64,000 nucleotides of DNA from Caballeronia sp. dw_19 (GTDB lineage Bacteria; Pseudomonadota; Gammaproteobacteria; Burkholderiales; Burkholderiaceae): assembly GCF_018449515.1 (NCBI RefSeq), contig NZ_JAAVUQ010000021.1, positions 83,882 through 147,881 of the forward strand. The letters are read 5' to 3'. The notes under the pieces were generated by a model. It was not told the origin of the DNA. It worked only from the letters and a program-made list of their open reading frames with translations, and ran no database searches. The position numbers were made by a program, and so were the translations under genes. Positions 34,486-42,887 of the stretch are shown piece after piece; the stretch's first letter is position 1; every line of letters starts with the position of its first letter.

Positions 34486-34508
34486 CCGGGTCTTTTGCCA
34501 AGACCCGG
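34486..34508. terminator. Hairpin after the dehydratase gene
   Basis: CCGGGTCTT (34486-34494) pairs perfectly with AAGACCCGG (34500-34508) over a 5-base loop, 21 bases after the stop codon. The stable 9-bp stem lacks a T-run, so termination may be partial. Confidence 0.45.
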
Positions 34509-34550
34509 GGCCGCGGCTCAGGGCAAACCCTGAAACGGCGCGGTTTTTGG

Positions 34551-34579
34551 TTGTCGCTTAATAAAATATAAATTATATT
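34551..34579 (+). promoter_or_regulatory. Promoter and operator of the MFS-amidohydrolase operon
   Basis: TTGTCG (34551-34556), a 17-base spacer and TATATT (34574-34579) repeat the architecture seen at 27258-27286. The 19 bases 34561-34579 are identical to 27268-27286 and contain the same AATATAA-A-TTATATT palindrome ending at the -10. Repression by a protein shared with the CoA-transferase operon is the simplest reading. Confidence 0.65.
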
Positions 34580-34668
34580 ATAACTCCAATATAAACCGGC
34601 CGGCAGTGAGGCGCATGCGCGCTTCGCAGATTCGAAGATCCGCATGCCGCGTCGCAACGGAGATAAAA

Positions 34669-35976
34669 GTGACCTGGAAATCCCGCTACTGGGTGTTCTT
34701 GATGTTGTTCGCGCTCGCGACCATCAACTACCTGGACCGAGTCGCTCTATCTATTTCCGCAGGCAGCATATCCGTCGATCTGGCCATCACGAAGGTCCAG
34801 CTCGGTTACCTGTTTTCATCGTTTCTGTGGGGCTATACACTCTTTCTCATTCCGGTCGGCTTGATGGTGGACCGCTTCGGCTCGCGATCGGTCGCGGCCG
34901 TCAGCATGGCGGTGTGGTCGGCGGCTACCGTGCTGACGGGCGCGGCAATGTCGGTGGGCGCGGTGATTGCGGCGCGTATCGTCATGGGTGTGGGCGAGTC
35001 CAGTTGTTATCCCGCGGCAGGACGGATCATCCGGGAATGGGTGCCGAACAGCGAGCGGGCAACCGCCATGACCATCTTCAATTCGGGTGCGTACTTCGGT
35101 CCTGCGTTGGGCGCCGTCGGGTTGTCGTGGCTCGCGTCGGTAGCGGGCTGGCGCTGGTCCTTCGTGATTTGCGGCCTTGTCGGCTTTGTCTGGCTCGCGT
35201 TCTGGCTCGTGTTTTTCCGGACGCCAGAGAAGGCTAAATGGTTGCCGGAAGCGGAGCGCCGCATTATCGAACGTGATCGGGAAACCGGCCGGCAGGTGCG
35301 TGGCAATACAGCGCCGCCGGTCGGACTGGCCGGCCTGATACGCAGCAAAACCATGATCGGCCTGATGATCACGCAAGGCTGCAACTCTTACACGCAGTAC
35401 TTGTTCCTCACGTGGCTGCCCAACTACCTGCAAACCGAACGCGGAATGACGATGCTCGCGAGCGGCACCGTCATGGCGCTGCCCTATCTTGGCGCGATCG
35501 TCGTATCGATCGCGCTTGGCGTGCTGAGCGACCGGATGCTGACCGAGCAAGCGGTGGAAGCAGGACGCCGCCGTACGCTGATCGGCGTGGTGATGATCGG
35601 CGGTGCTTCCATCCTGTTCGTGCCCTGGATATCGAGCGTGTGGGTCATCGTCGGGCTGATCACGCTTGCGCTCGGTGGCGTTGCAACCGGTAACGCCCTC
35701 AATATCGCGTTGCTGGGAGACCTGCTGCCGTCGAAGTCGGATGTCGGGCGCGGCACGGCAATGCTGCTGATCGGCGGTAACGTGCTGGGCTTTCTTGCGC
35801 CTATCGTGACGGGCTATGTCGTGCAGGCGACCGGACATTTCGCCGCTGCGTTCGTGGCGGCCGGTGTGCTGCTCGTGATTGGCGCGTTGTCGTCGTGGTT
35901 CCTCACACGTTCGCCTATTGGTCCAGCAAGAATCGCTGTCACGGCCGCGAACGCACCGCGGCCCGCCGGGAGTTGA
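34669..35976 (+). CDS. MFS transporter, ACS family (sugar-acid type)
   Basis: This is a twelve-helix importer (435 aa) whose opening WVFLMLFALATINYLDRVAL and SSFLWGYTLFLIPVGLMVDR match the hexuronate/glucarate branch of ACS carriers. The central GESSCYPAAGRIIREWVPNSERATA loop is also typical. Translation starts at GTG with GGAG eight bases upstream. It lies between the sugar-acid dehydratase and an amidohydrolase and probably imports a hydroxy acid for them. The next gene starts one base after its stop. Confidence 0.9.
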   Translation: MTWKSRYWVFLMLFALATINYLDRVALSISAGSISVDLAITKVQLGYLFSSFLWGYTLFLIPVGLMVDRFGSRSVAAVSMAVWSAATVLTGAAMSVGAVIAARIVMGVGESSCYPAAGRIIREWVPNSERATAMTIFNSGAYFGPALGAVGLSWLASVAGWRWSFVICGLVGFVWLAFWLVFFRTPEKAKWLPEAERRIIERDRETGRQVRGNTAPPVGLAGLIRSKTMIGLMITQGCNSYTQYLFLTWLPNYLQTERGMTMLASGTVMALPYLGAIVVSIALGVLSDRMLTEQAVEAGRRRTLIGVVMIGGASILFVPWISSVWVIVGLITLALGGVATGNALNIALLGDLLPSKSDVGRGTAMLLIGGNVLGFLAPIVTGYVVQATGHFAAAFVAAGVLLVIGALSSWFLTRSPIGPARIAVTAANAPRPAGS

Positions 35977-35977
35977 G

Positions 35978-37042
35978 ATGAACGAACCTGAAGCCGTTTC
36001 TAACGCGCCAGTCGAGCCCGTGGCGCCTCCGCACGTTCGTATCCGGCCCGAGTGGCTTGCGCTGCGCTCCGAGCCCGCGCTGGAGCCGGCGCTGCCGATC
36101 ATCGACGCGCATCATCATCTTTGGGAACTGCCTGACAAGGTGTATCGGGTGGCTGACCTGCTCGACGACATGAGCGGCGGCCATGATATCCGCGCGACGG
36201 TGTTCATCGAGTGCAAGACCCATTACGACACGAACGCGCCCGCCGGATTCGAGGCCTTGGGCGAGGTGCGTTTCGCTTGCGATGAAGCGCGTAAGGCACA
36301 GGCCGCGGGCGCCCGTGCAAAAGTGGCTGCCGCAGTCGTCGCCAATGCGGACCTGTTGCTTGGCGACAAGGCACGTCCGGTCCTCGAACGGATGCTCGAC
36401 GTTTCCGATGCCCGCGTGCGTGGCATTCGCAATATTGCCGTGTGGCACGCCGATCCGAGCGTGCGCGCATCCGCGGCTACACCGCCGCAAGGGCTGTTGA
36501 CGGATCGGCGTTTCAGAGAAGGTTTCAGGCATCTCGCTCCGCTCGGCCTGAGTTTCGATGCATGGTTGGTCCATACGCAGATCGACGAGTTGTGCGCGCT
36601 CGCTGCGGCATTTCCGGACACGCACATCGTGCTGAATCATGCTGGCAGCCCGCTCGCGCTGGGTCCTTATCGCGGGCATCGCGACGAAGTCGTCGATGCA
36701 TGGCGCACCGGCGTCACGGCGCTCTCGCGTTATCACAATGTCAGCATGAAGCTTGGCGGTTTCGGCATGCCGCTCTTCGGTTTCGATTTTCAGGAGCAGC
36801 CATTACCGCCCAATTCGCAGACGCTCGCGAACGCGATCCGGCCTTACGTGGAAACGTGCATTGATGCTTTCGGTGCGACGCGCTGCATGTTCGAGAGCAA
36901 CTTTCCGGTCGACAAAGGCTGCTTCAGTTACAGCATCCTATGGAATGCTTACAAACGTATCACCGCAGGTATCCCGGACGGCGAAAGGGCAGCGCTCTTC
37001 CACGATACCGCGGCCGGGTTTTATCGGATCGGGGCCACGTGA
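35978..37042 (+). CDS. Amidohydrolase family 2 protein (lactonase-like)
   Basis: This is a TIM-barrel metal hydrolase (354 aa). IIDAHHHLWELPDKVYRV carries the N-terminal HxH metal pair, LNHAGSPLALGPY a third histidine and ESNFPVDKGCFSY the C-terminal aspartate. This order is that of the family containing 2-pyrone-4,6-dicarboxylate lactonase and sugar-lactone hydrolases (COG3618). GGGAG lies before the ATG. It follows the MFS gene with a 1-base gap and precedes an MmgE/PrpD gene, so a lactone or ester formed from the imported acid is a reasonable but unproven substrate. Confidence 0.9.
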   Translation: MNEPEAVSNAPVEPVAPPHVRIRPEWLALRSEPALEPALPIIDAHHHLWELPDKVYRVADLLDDMSGGHDIRATVFIECKTHYDTNAPAGFEALGEVRFACDEARKAQAAGARAKVAAAVVANADLLLGDKARPVLERMLDVSDARVRGIRNIAVWHADPSVRASAATPPQGLLTDRRFREGFRHLAPLGLSFDAWLVHTQIDELCALAAAFPDTHIVLNHAGSPLALGPYRGHRDEVVDAWRTGVTALSRYHNVSMKLGGFGMPLFGFDFQEQPLPPNSQTLANAIRPYVETCIDAFGATRCMFESNFPVDKGCFSYSILWNAYKRITAGIPDGERAALFHDTAAGFYRIGAT

Positions 37043-37073
37043 AGTGGATGTGGCCTGTACCCAGGAGACAGAT

Positions 37074-38456
37074 ATGGACGGTTTGACCAGACAAGTCGGC
37101 GCGTTTGCCGCGACCGTACGTCGTGAAGATATTCCCGACGCGGCTATAGATGGTGCGCGAATTGGAATAACCGATTGCGTGGGCGTGATGCTCGCGGGCG
37201 CGGGCGAGACTGCGCCCGCGATTGTCTCCGGCATGCTTTCGGAGCTCAAGGGTCCCGATGCCGCGCCGCAAATTCCAGGCGGGCGGCGCCTGTCCGTCGC
37301 CGACGCGGCGCTTGCAAATGGCGTCTGCGCGCACGTGCTCGACTACGACGACGTCGCGTTGTCGGGTCATCCGAGCGTCGTGCTGACACCCGCGATCCTC
37401 GCGCAAGGTTGGGCGCTTGGCAGTAGCGGCCGTGACCTCCTGACGGCGTACGTCGCAGGCTATGAGACCTGGGCGCTGCTCGATGCGCTGGAACCCGGCG
37501 CGCTGCATGAGGCCGGCTTCCATCCGACAGCGGTCTATGGAACCTTGGCATGCGCCGCGGCAGTGTCGAACCTGCTTCGGCTAGACGCTGAAAAGACCGC
37601 GCATGCGGTTGCGATCAGTGCGTCCATGGCGGCAGGTACGGTCGCGAACTTTGGTTCGATGACGAAATCCTTGCAGGTCGGCCGCGCAGCACAATCCGGT
37701 GTGCTGGCAGCCGGCCTGGCGAAGGCCGGTTACACCGGTTCGCTCGACGCCCTCGAACATCGAGCGGGCTTCATGCGTGCTCACTCACCTTCAGGCACGC
37801 CCGACATTGATACCCGCGACTTCGAACTTGGCTCGCGCTGGCGGCTTCCGGAAAGCGGCGTGCATATCAAGCGTTATCCGATTTGCTATGCCACGCACCG
37901 GTCCATCGACGCCATGCTTGAACTTGCCGGGTCGCAGGCGATCGAGCCCGACGACGTGGAAGAAGTGCATGTCCACACCGGCGACACGCAAATGCTGATG
38001 CTGCGAAACCACGCGCCGCGAACGGGCCTCGAAGCCAAGTTCAGCATGCAGTTCGCGATGGCTGCGGCATTGATCTCGCGTCGCGTCGGCCTGGAGGAAC
38101 TGACCGATGCATTCGTGCAACGCGAGGACGTGCGCCGACTGATGACGCGCGTTCGATGCACAACAACAACGCAACGCGTGCAGGACTGGGACCAGCCCTT
38201 TGCGCCGGCCGATCAGGTGAGCGTGGTTCTGAAGTCGGGACGCGAGTTGCGTTCGCGAGCGGTCGAGCGGCCCAAAGGCAGTTGGCAGCGGCGCATGACA
38301 CGCGATGAACTGCGTGAGAAGTTCATCGATTGTGCGGTCCGTGCGCTCGGGCAAACATCGGCGGAAAGTCTGTTCGGGCAATTGTGGGCGCTGGACGATC
38401 TGCCTTCCGTACGCGGCCTGGGCATGTTTTCCGGGTCATTGCACGAACGGGGGTGA
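37074..38456 (+). CDS. MmgE/PrpD family protein
   Basis: This is a protein of the 2-methylcitrate dehydratase/cis-aconitate decarboxylase/iminodisuccinate epimerase fold (460 aa). Visible segments are the N-terminal helical part with GARIGITDCVGVMLAGAGE, ANGVCAHVLDYDDVALSGHPSVVLTPAIL (the conserved DYDD region) and KRYPICYATHRSIDAML in the lid. Family members act on tricarboxylate-like hydroxy acids or on amino-dicarboxylates. CAGGAGACAG precedes the ATG. It is in one operon with the MFS, amidohydrolase and acyl-CoA dehydrogenase genes. Confidence 0.92.
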   Translation: MDGLTRQVGAFAATVRREDIPDAAIDGARIGITDCVGVMLAGAGETAPAIVSGMLSELKGPDAAPQIPGGRRLSVADAALANGVCAHVLDYDDVALSGHPSVVLTPAILAQGWALGSSGRDLLTAYVAGYETWALLDALEPGALHEAGFHPTAVYGTLACAAAVSNLLRLDAEKTAHAVAISASMAAGTVANFGSMTKSLQVGRAAQSGVLAAGLAKAGYTGSLDALEHRAGFMRAHSPSGTPDIDTRDFELGSRWRLPESGVHIKRYPICYATHRSIDAMLELAGSQAIEPDDVEEVHVHTGDTQMLMLRNHAPRTGLEAKFSMQFAMAAALISRRVGLEELTDAFVQREDVRRLMTRVRCTTTTQRVQDWDQPFAPADQVSVVLKSGRELRSRAVERPKGSWQRRMTRDELREKFIDCAVRALGQTSAESLFGQLWALDDLPSVRGLGMFSGSLHERG

Positions 38457-38515
38457 TCGGCCTGCGCGCCTCCAGCCTGCAATCCACATCATCCACTTCA
38501 TTCAAGACACTATCC

Positions 38516-39718
38516 ATGACGACAGCAACCCCGCAAGAGTCCGATGATCCATTCATGGTTTCGTTGGAAAGCCAGGACTACAGCGAACTGCGCGACGCGG
38601 TGCGCCGCATTTGCCGCGACTATCCGGGCGACTACTGGCGCAAGCTGGACAATGAGAGCGCATACCCGACCGAATTTGTCCGGGCGTTGAACGAAGCCGG
38701 TTTTCTCGGTGCGCTCATTCCGGAGGAATATGGCGGCTCGGGCATGCCGCTGCGCGCGGCAGCGGTGATTCTGGAGGAGATCAACGCGAGCGGCTGCGTG
38801 GCCAGTGCGGCGCATGCGCAAATGTACATCATGGGAACGCTGCTTCGTCATGGCAGCGAGGAGCAAAAGCGGCGCTATCTTCCGGACATCGCATCGGGCG
38901 CGCTACGGCTGCAGGCGTTTGGTGTCACCGAGCCCACGAGCGGATCGGATACGACGCAGCTCAAGACCCGTGCGGTACGCAAGGGCGATGTCTATGTCGT
39001 CAATGGACAGAAGGTGTGGACGTCGCGCGCCCTGCATTCAGACCTGATGCTGCTGCTCGTGCGTACTACGCCGTTCGAAGAATGCCGCAAGAAAACCGAC
39101 GGCCTTTCGACCTTGCTGGTGGACCTGAGAACGGCTAAAGGCAATGGCATCGAAATCCGTCCTATCGCTACGATGATCAATCACAACACAACGGAAGTGT
39201 TCATCGAAAACCTGGAGGTGCCGGTCGCCAATCTGGTGGGCGAGGAGGGCAAGGGGTTCCGGTACATTCTGGACGGCATGAATGCAGAGCGCATCCTGGT
39301 TGCGCAGGAGTGCATTGGCGACGGCCGCTGGCTCCTGAAGAAAGCGGTCGACTATGCCAACGAGCGAGAGGTTTTCGGCCGCGCGATCGGACAGAATCAA
39401 GGCGTTCAGTTTCCGCTTGCACGCGCTTATATGGAACTCGAAGCTGCCGATCTCATGGCACGCAAGGCCGCTGCGTTGTTCCAGAGCGGCCGGCCCTGCG
39501 GCGCGGAGGCAAACATGGCCAAGCTGCTGGCGTCGGAAGCCACGTGGCACGCAGCGGATACGGCCTTGCAAACGCATGGCGGGTTTGGTTTCGCGCAGGA
39601 GTACGACATAGAGCGCAAGTGGCGCGAAGTGCGTATTTACCAGACCGCGCCAATCTCGACCAATCTTATCCTGGCGTATCTTGGCGAGCATGTGCTGGGC
39701 TTGCCGCGCTCATACTGA
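38516..39718 (+). CDS. Acyl-CoA dehydrogenase
   Basis: This is an FAD-dependent acyl-CoA dehydrogenase (400 aa). It shows LQAFGVTEPTSGSDT (FAD and substrate contact), VYVVNGQKVWTSRA and the C-terminal LQTHGGFGFAQEYDIERKWRE. The usual C-terminal catalytic position (IYEGT in medium-chain enzymes) reads YQTAPIST and has no glutamate. Instead MNAERILVAQE has a glutamate matching the helix-G base of isovaleryl-CoA dehydrogenase, so the enzyme should be active on a branched or modified acyl-CoA. The ATG has no strong ribosome site. It ends the rightward operon, convergent with a DUF35 gene. Confidence 0.9.
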   Translation: MTTATPQESDDPFMVSLESQDYSELRDAVRRICRDYPGDYWRKLDNESAYPTEFVRALNEAGFLGALIPEEYGGSGMPLRAAAVILEEINASGCVASAAHAQMYIMGTLLRHGSEEQKRRYLPDIASGALRLQAFGVTEPTSGSDTTQLKTRAVRKGDVYVVNGQKVWTSRALHSDLMLLLVRTTPFEECRKKTDGLSTLLVDLRTAKGNGIEIRPIATMINHNTTEVFIENLEVPVANLVGEEGKGFRYILDGMNAERILVAQECIGDGRWLLKKAVDYANEREVFGRAIGQNQGVQFPLARAYMELEAADLMARKAAALFQSGRPCGAEANMAKLLASEATWHAADTALQTHGGFGFAQEYDIERKWREVRIYQTAPISTNLILAYLGEHVLGLPRSY

Positions 39719-39839
39719 GCGATAATAAGCCCCGCAACGGGTCGCGCGTTCGCAGGGTGAACGACAAGGCGGCCGGTCGCCGCATTCTGAATGCCGCGAG
39801 CGCTCCGCAACATTCCGCGTGCGCTCGCCAAGCTGCTAC

Positions 39840-40250
39840 CTATGCCGGCACGAACTTCGCAAGCGAGATATCCGGCGTGACATCGTCGAATTGCACTTTC
39901 ATCGGCATGCCCATTGCGGCGTTTTCGGGAATGGCGCCTACAAAATTTCCAACGACCAGCGGGCCGTCCTCAAGCTGCACGAGACAGACGTGATACGGCA
40001 AGTCGTCACGGAACGCAGTCCAGTAAGCGCGGTGGAACGTCACCCACGACACCAGCGTGCCGAGTCCGCTGACGGGCTCCCAGCTTTGCGTATCTGAGAG
40101 GCAAGCGGGGCACACCGGCGTTGGCGGAAAGTGGCGATGACCGCAGGCCTTGCATACCTGTACCGATAACCGATGCGCACGCGCATGTTCCCAATAGCCT
40201 TTGGAATCCTCATCGATAACAGGCAATGGCTTGTCATAGGAAGTCAGCAT
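39840..40250 (-). CDS. DUF35 OB-fold, zinc-ribbon protein
   Basis: This is a second small acyl-CoA-binding partner (136 aa). The zinc ribbon is CKACGHRHFPPTPVCPAC, and the OB-fold contains VSWVTFHRAYWTAFRDDLPY, closely parallel to the first copy at 30929-31366. An AAGGGA ribosome site overlaps the end of the thiolase-like gene, whose stop is 2 bases upstream of this ATG, so the pair is co-translated. It should form a complex with that protein. Confidence 0.9.
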   Translation of the reverse strand: MLTSYDKPLPVIDEDSKGYWEHARAHRLSVQVCKACGHRHFPPTPVCPACLSDTQSWEPVSGLGTLVSWVTFHRAYWTAFRDDLPYHVCLVQLEDGPLVVGNFVGAIPENAAMGMPMKVQFDDVTPDISLAKFVPA

Positions 40251-40252
40251 GA

Positions 40253-41383
40253 TTATCCCTTCGTGTAGATGATGGAGCGCGTGCACGGCGTGGCGGCAAC
40301 GTACTGGACGACTTCGCAATCCGCTACCTGACGCGCGCCGCATTCTCCGCGCAATTGACGGACAGCTTCGACATTGAGCGCCCAGCCCTGCATGTAGGAG
40401 TTGGACAGATGCCCGCCGTCGGTATTGGTCGGCAGGCGGCCATTGAGTCCGAGCGCACCGTTCTCCACGAACGCGCCTGCTTCGCCCCGCTCGCAAAAGC
40501 CCAGCCCTTCGAGACTGAAAAGGACCGTGGGGGTGAAGTTGTCGTAGCACATGAGTGCGTCGATGTCGTCGTGTGTCACCCCGGCCATCTGATAAGCATT
40601 CGTGCCGGCCTCGCGCACCTCGTCGTACCAGAACTCCTGATCAAAGTTGCCGATCGCACTGCGTTCGAATGCGTCGCGCGCGCCCACGCCGGAAATCAGC
40701 ACAGGTGGTTTATTGAGGTCGGCGGCCCGCTCGCGCGTTGTGAGGATCATGCAGACTGCGCCGTCGTTGACGAGGCAGTAGTCGAGCAAACCAAGCGGTT
40801 CGACGATCCGGCGCGCCGCGGCGTGATCGTCGAGGGTGATGGGCTTTCGCATCACTGCGTCAGGATTGAGGATTGCGTTGTTGCGAAACGCGACCGACAC
40901 CTCGCCAAGCTGACGGGTGGTCGTGCCGTAGCGCTCCATGTGCATACGGAACATCAGCCCATGCGACGCGCCCGGAGAGGTGAGTCCCCATGGGTCCCAG
41001 AAAGTGGCGAATTCGTCGCCACCGTAATTCATCCGTCGCGATCGGCCGATGTTCGTATAAATAAGCGCGACATAGTTGGCCGCGCCCGTTTCAAGCGCGA
41101 GCATTGCCTCGGTTATCGCCATGCCGGACATGCGGCCGTGACCCGGCAAGGTCATTGTCCAGCGGGGATTGAGGCCGAGTATCTCGCCCATGTGCGCGTA
41201 AAAAGGCACGCGGCAACAGAGCAGCCCGTCGACTGCGTTCTTCTCCAGCCCGCAATCGGCCAGAGCGAGCTTGAACGCTTGCACGCCGAGCGCATAGTCG
41301 CTGACATCGGGGAAATCACCGTACCGCGTATTGCCAACTCCGACAACGGCAACTCGATTACTAAGGTCCTGCATTGGATTCAT
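40253..41383 (-). CDS. Thiolase-superfamily protein without nucleophilic cysteine (predicted aldolase)
   Basis: This is the second thiolase homologue of the window (376 aa). The nucleophile region reads MTLPGHGRMSGMAITEAML and contains no cysteine. It has TDGGHLSNSYMQGWALN near the C-terminus, RQLRGECGARQV and a tyrosine in MCYDNFTPTV, all matching the first copy at 29734-30918. Like that copy it is paired with DUF35, so I infer a retro-aldolase rather than a thiolase. CGGAGAAACAGGC precedes the ATG. It is transcribed leftward from a promoter carrying an AT palindrome. Confidence 0.85.
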   Translation of the reverse strand: MNPMQDLSNRVAVVGVGNTRYGDFPDVSDYALGVQAFKLALADCGLEKNAVDGLLCCRVPFYAHMGEILGLNPRWTMTLPGHGRMSGMAITEAMLALETGAANYVALIYTNIGRSRRMNYGGDEFATFWDPWGLTSPGASHGLMFRMHMERYGTTTRQLGEVSVAFRNNAILNPDAVMRKPITLDDHAAARRIVEPLGLLDYCLVNDGAVCMILTTRERAADLNKPPVLISGVGARDAFERSAIGNFDQEFWYDEVREAGTNAYQMAGVTHDDIDALMCYDNFTPTVLFSLEGLGFCERGEAGAFVENGALGLNGRLPTNTDGGHLSNSYMQGWALNVEAVRQLRGECGARQVADCEVVQYVAATPCTRSIIYTKG

Positions 41384-41595
41384 GCCTGTTTCTCCGTCGG
41401 ATGTCGGATAAGAGCGCCTCCTTGGAGGCGATGTGTGGCCGGTCTTGCAGCGAATCTGGCGGCCTGTGAGGACAGGAACAGGAGGCGACAGGCGCGATGC
41501 TCAAGAACGGGAAGTTCGGCCAGGGCTGGAGTCGGCGCGAGCGATCCTGCCTCAGTCCGGATAGGTCTCATGGACCCATCGTATTGCTTATAAAT

Positions 41596-41634
41596 ATAAA
41601 ATGTATTTTATGTGTCACTTGATGAAGCGGTCAA
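41596..41634 (-). promoter_or_regulatory. Promoter and operator of the second thiolase-DUF35 pair
   Basis: On the minus strand TTGACC (41629-41634), an 18-base spacer and TAAAAT (41605-41610) form a promoter about 215 bases before the thiolase-like start. The palindrome ATAAAAT-GT-ATTTTAT (41596-41611) covers the -10, repeating the arrangement at other promoters of the island. Confidence 0.5.
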
Positions 41635-41752
41635 GCTGAGAATCTCTTCCGAAGAGCGCGTGCCCTGGAAGTCATCACTGCTGTGGCATTGACCGCGTTG
41701 CTGCGCGTTATCGCCTCATGTATGTCGGGGGCATGTCCGCGTCAATACATTT

Positions 41753-41771
41753 TATATAATATAATTATATA
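41753..41771 (+). promoter_or_regulatory. AT-rich operator upstream of the second GntR gene
   Basis: TATATAAT-ATA-ATTATATA is a perfect 8-3-8 palindrome that includes two overlapping TATAAT hexamers. It ends 79 bases before the regulator start. No convincing -35 was found. Between 41384 and 41850 only this and the preceding site are recognisable. Confidence 0.5.
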
Positions 41772-41850
41772 TGGAGCCAAGGTTTACCATAGACCTTCAG
41801 GGAAATTTCAGGGTCATTGTTCCTGGATTTTTCTCGGAGGGTCATAAGCA

Positions 41851-42630
41851 ATGCTGACCGATATGAAAGAATTGATAAAAACCGGTCGAACGCAAAGGAG
41901 GAGAGTGACGGGTATGGTATCCAGCAACTCAGGCCGCAAAACATTGGCGCGGGTCATCGCGGATCTGGAAGGCAAGATTCTTGATGCATCGTGGCGAAAG
42001 GAAACGCGGCTTCCGTCCGAGCGGGAACTCGCTACGTCTCTTGCGGCTTCACGCACGACAGTGCGTGAAGCGATTCAGCGTCTCGTTGCGCGTGGCTTGC
42101 TTGAAACGCGTCGCGGGAGCGGCCTGCATGTGAGCAGTCGCCCGGCGGCCGGGCTCAGCGCACCGTGGCTTCAATTGATTGCCGAGAACCCGCCAATGCG
42201 TGCCGACACGCTCGAGTTTCGGCTCGTCTTCGAATGTGCGGCGTCACGGTTCGCCGCTGAACGCGCCACGCAGGCCGAGCTGGCTAACCTGGATTCCATT
42301 CTTGAGAGAATGGACCATGCAGTACGCAACGAGGACGTGGAGGCGGAAGCACTGGCTGACGCCGAATTCCACACGACGTTGGCCGGCGCCTCGCACAATC
42401 TGATGATGGGCCACTTTCACGCGAGCGTCATTGCCGAATTGCGCGAGCACATTACGAGCAACACGTTCGACGCGTCGCACATTGATGTCGACGCAAGACA
42501 CCTTGCATTGATGCGTCTGAACCAGCACAGGGCGATCTACGAGGCCATTCGTGCGCGCGCACCGGAGGCGGCGTTCAACGCCATGTACGCGCACATCGAC
42601 TTCGTCGGCAAGCAATTTGCGTCGATATGA
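41851..42630 (+). CDS. FadR-type GntR transcriptional regulator
   Basis: This is a DNA-binding regulator (259 aa from this ATG). The winged helix holds RLPSERELATSLAASRTTVREAIQRLVARGLLETRRGSG, a clear FadR-subfamily recognition region, followed by an FCD effector domain with FRLVFECAASRFAA and a metal-type DAEFHTTLAGASHN stretch. Starts at 41851 (GGAGG ten bases upstream), GTG 41905 or ATG 41914 (both after AAAGGAGGAGA) are all possible, the last fitting the usual short N-terminus. FadR-subfamily proteins bind TGGTnnnACCA-like sites such as the one at 32828-32840. Its own promoter region has an AT-rich palindrome. Confidence 0.88.
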   Translation: MLTDMKELIKTGRTQRRRVTGMVSSNSGRKTLARVIADLEGKILDASWRKETRLPSERELATSLAASRTTVREAIQRLVARGLLETRRGSGLHVSSRPAAGLSAPWLQLIAENPPMRADTLEFRLVFECAASRFAAERATQAELANLDSILERMDHAVRNEDVEAEALADAEFHTTLAGASHNLMMGHFHASVIAELREHITSNTFDASHIDVDARHLALMRLNQHRAIYEAIRARAPEAAFNAMYAHIDFVGKQFASI

Positions 42631-42887
42631 ATGCATCGTTTCCGACGTTGTTTGGAGGCTATAAGCTTATGTGCAATGCGGTGCAAGGAACCGCGCTTGA
42701 GGAAACGCACGGCGAGCATTCTTCGCCGGCCAGGCCAGGTTGCTTCATCTCCGCCATCGACGACCCTTGAGCCGGCGGTTCACGCGTTTTCGTGTATTGC
42801 GATACCCTTGAATTTTATCTTCCGTTGGCCGATCCGCGCGCTGAATGGCGGTGTCGCGCATCGTGTCAGCACTAACCAGGGACTACC

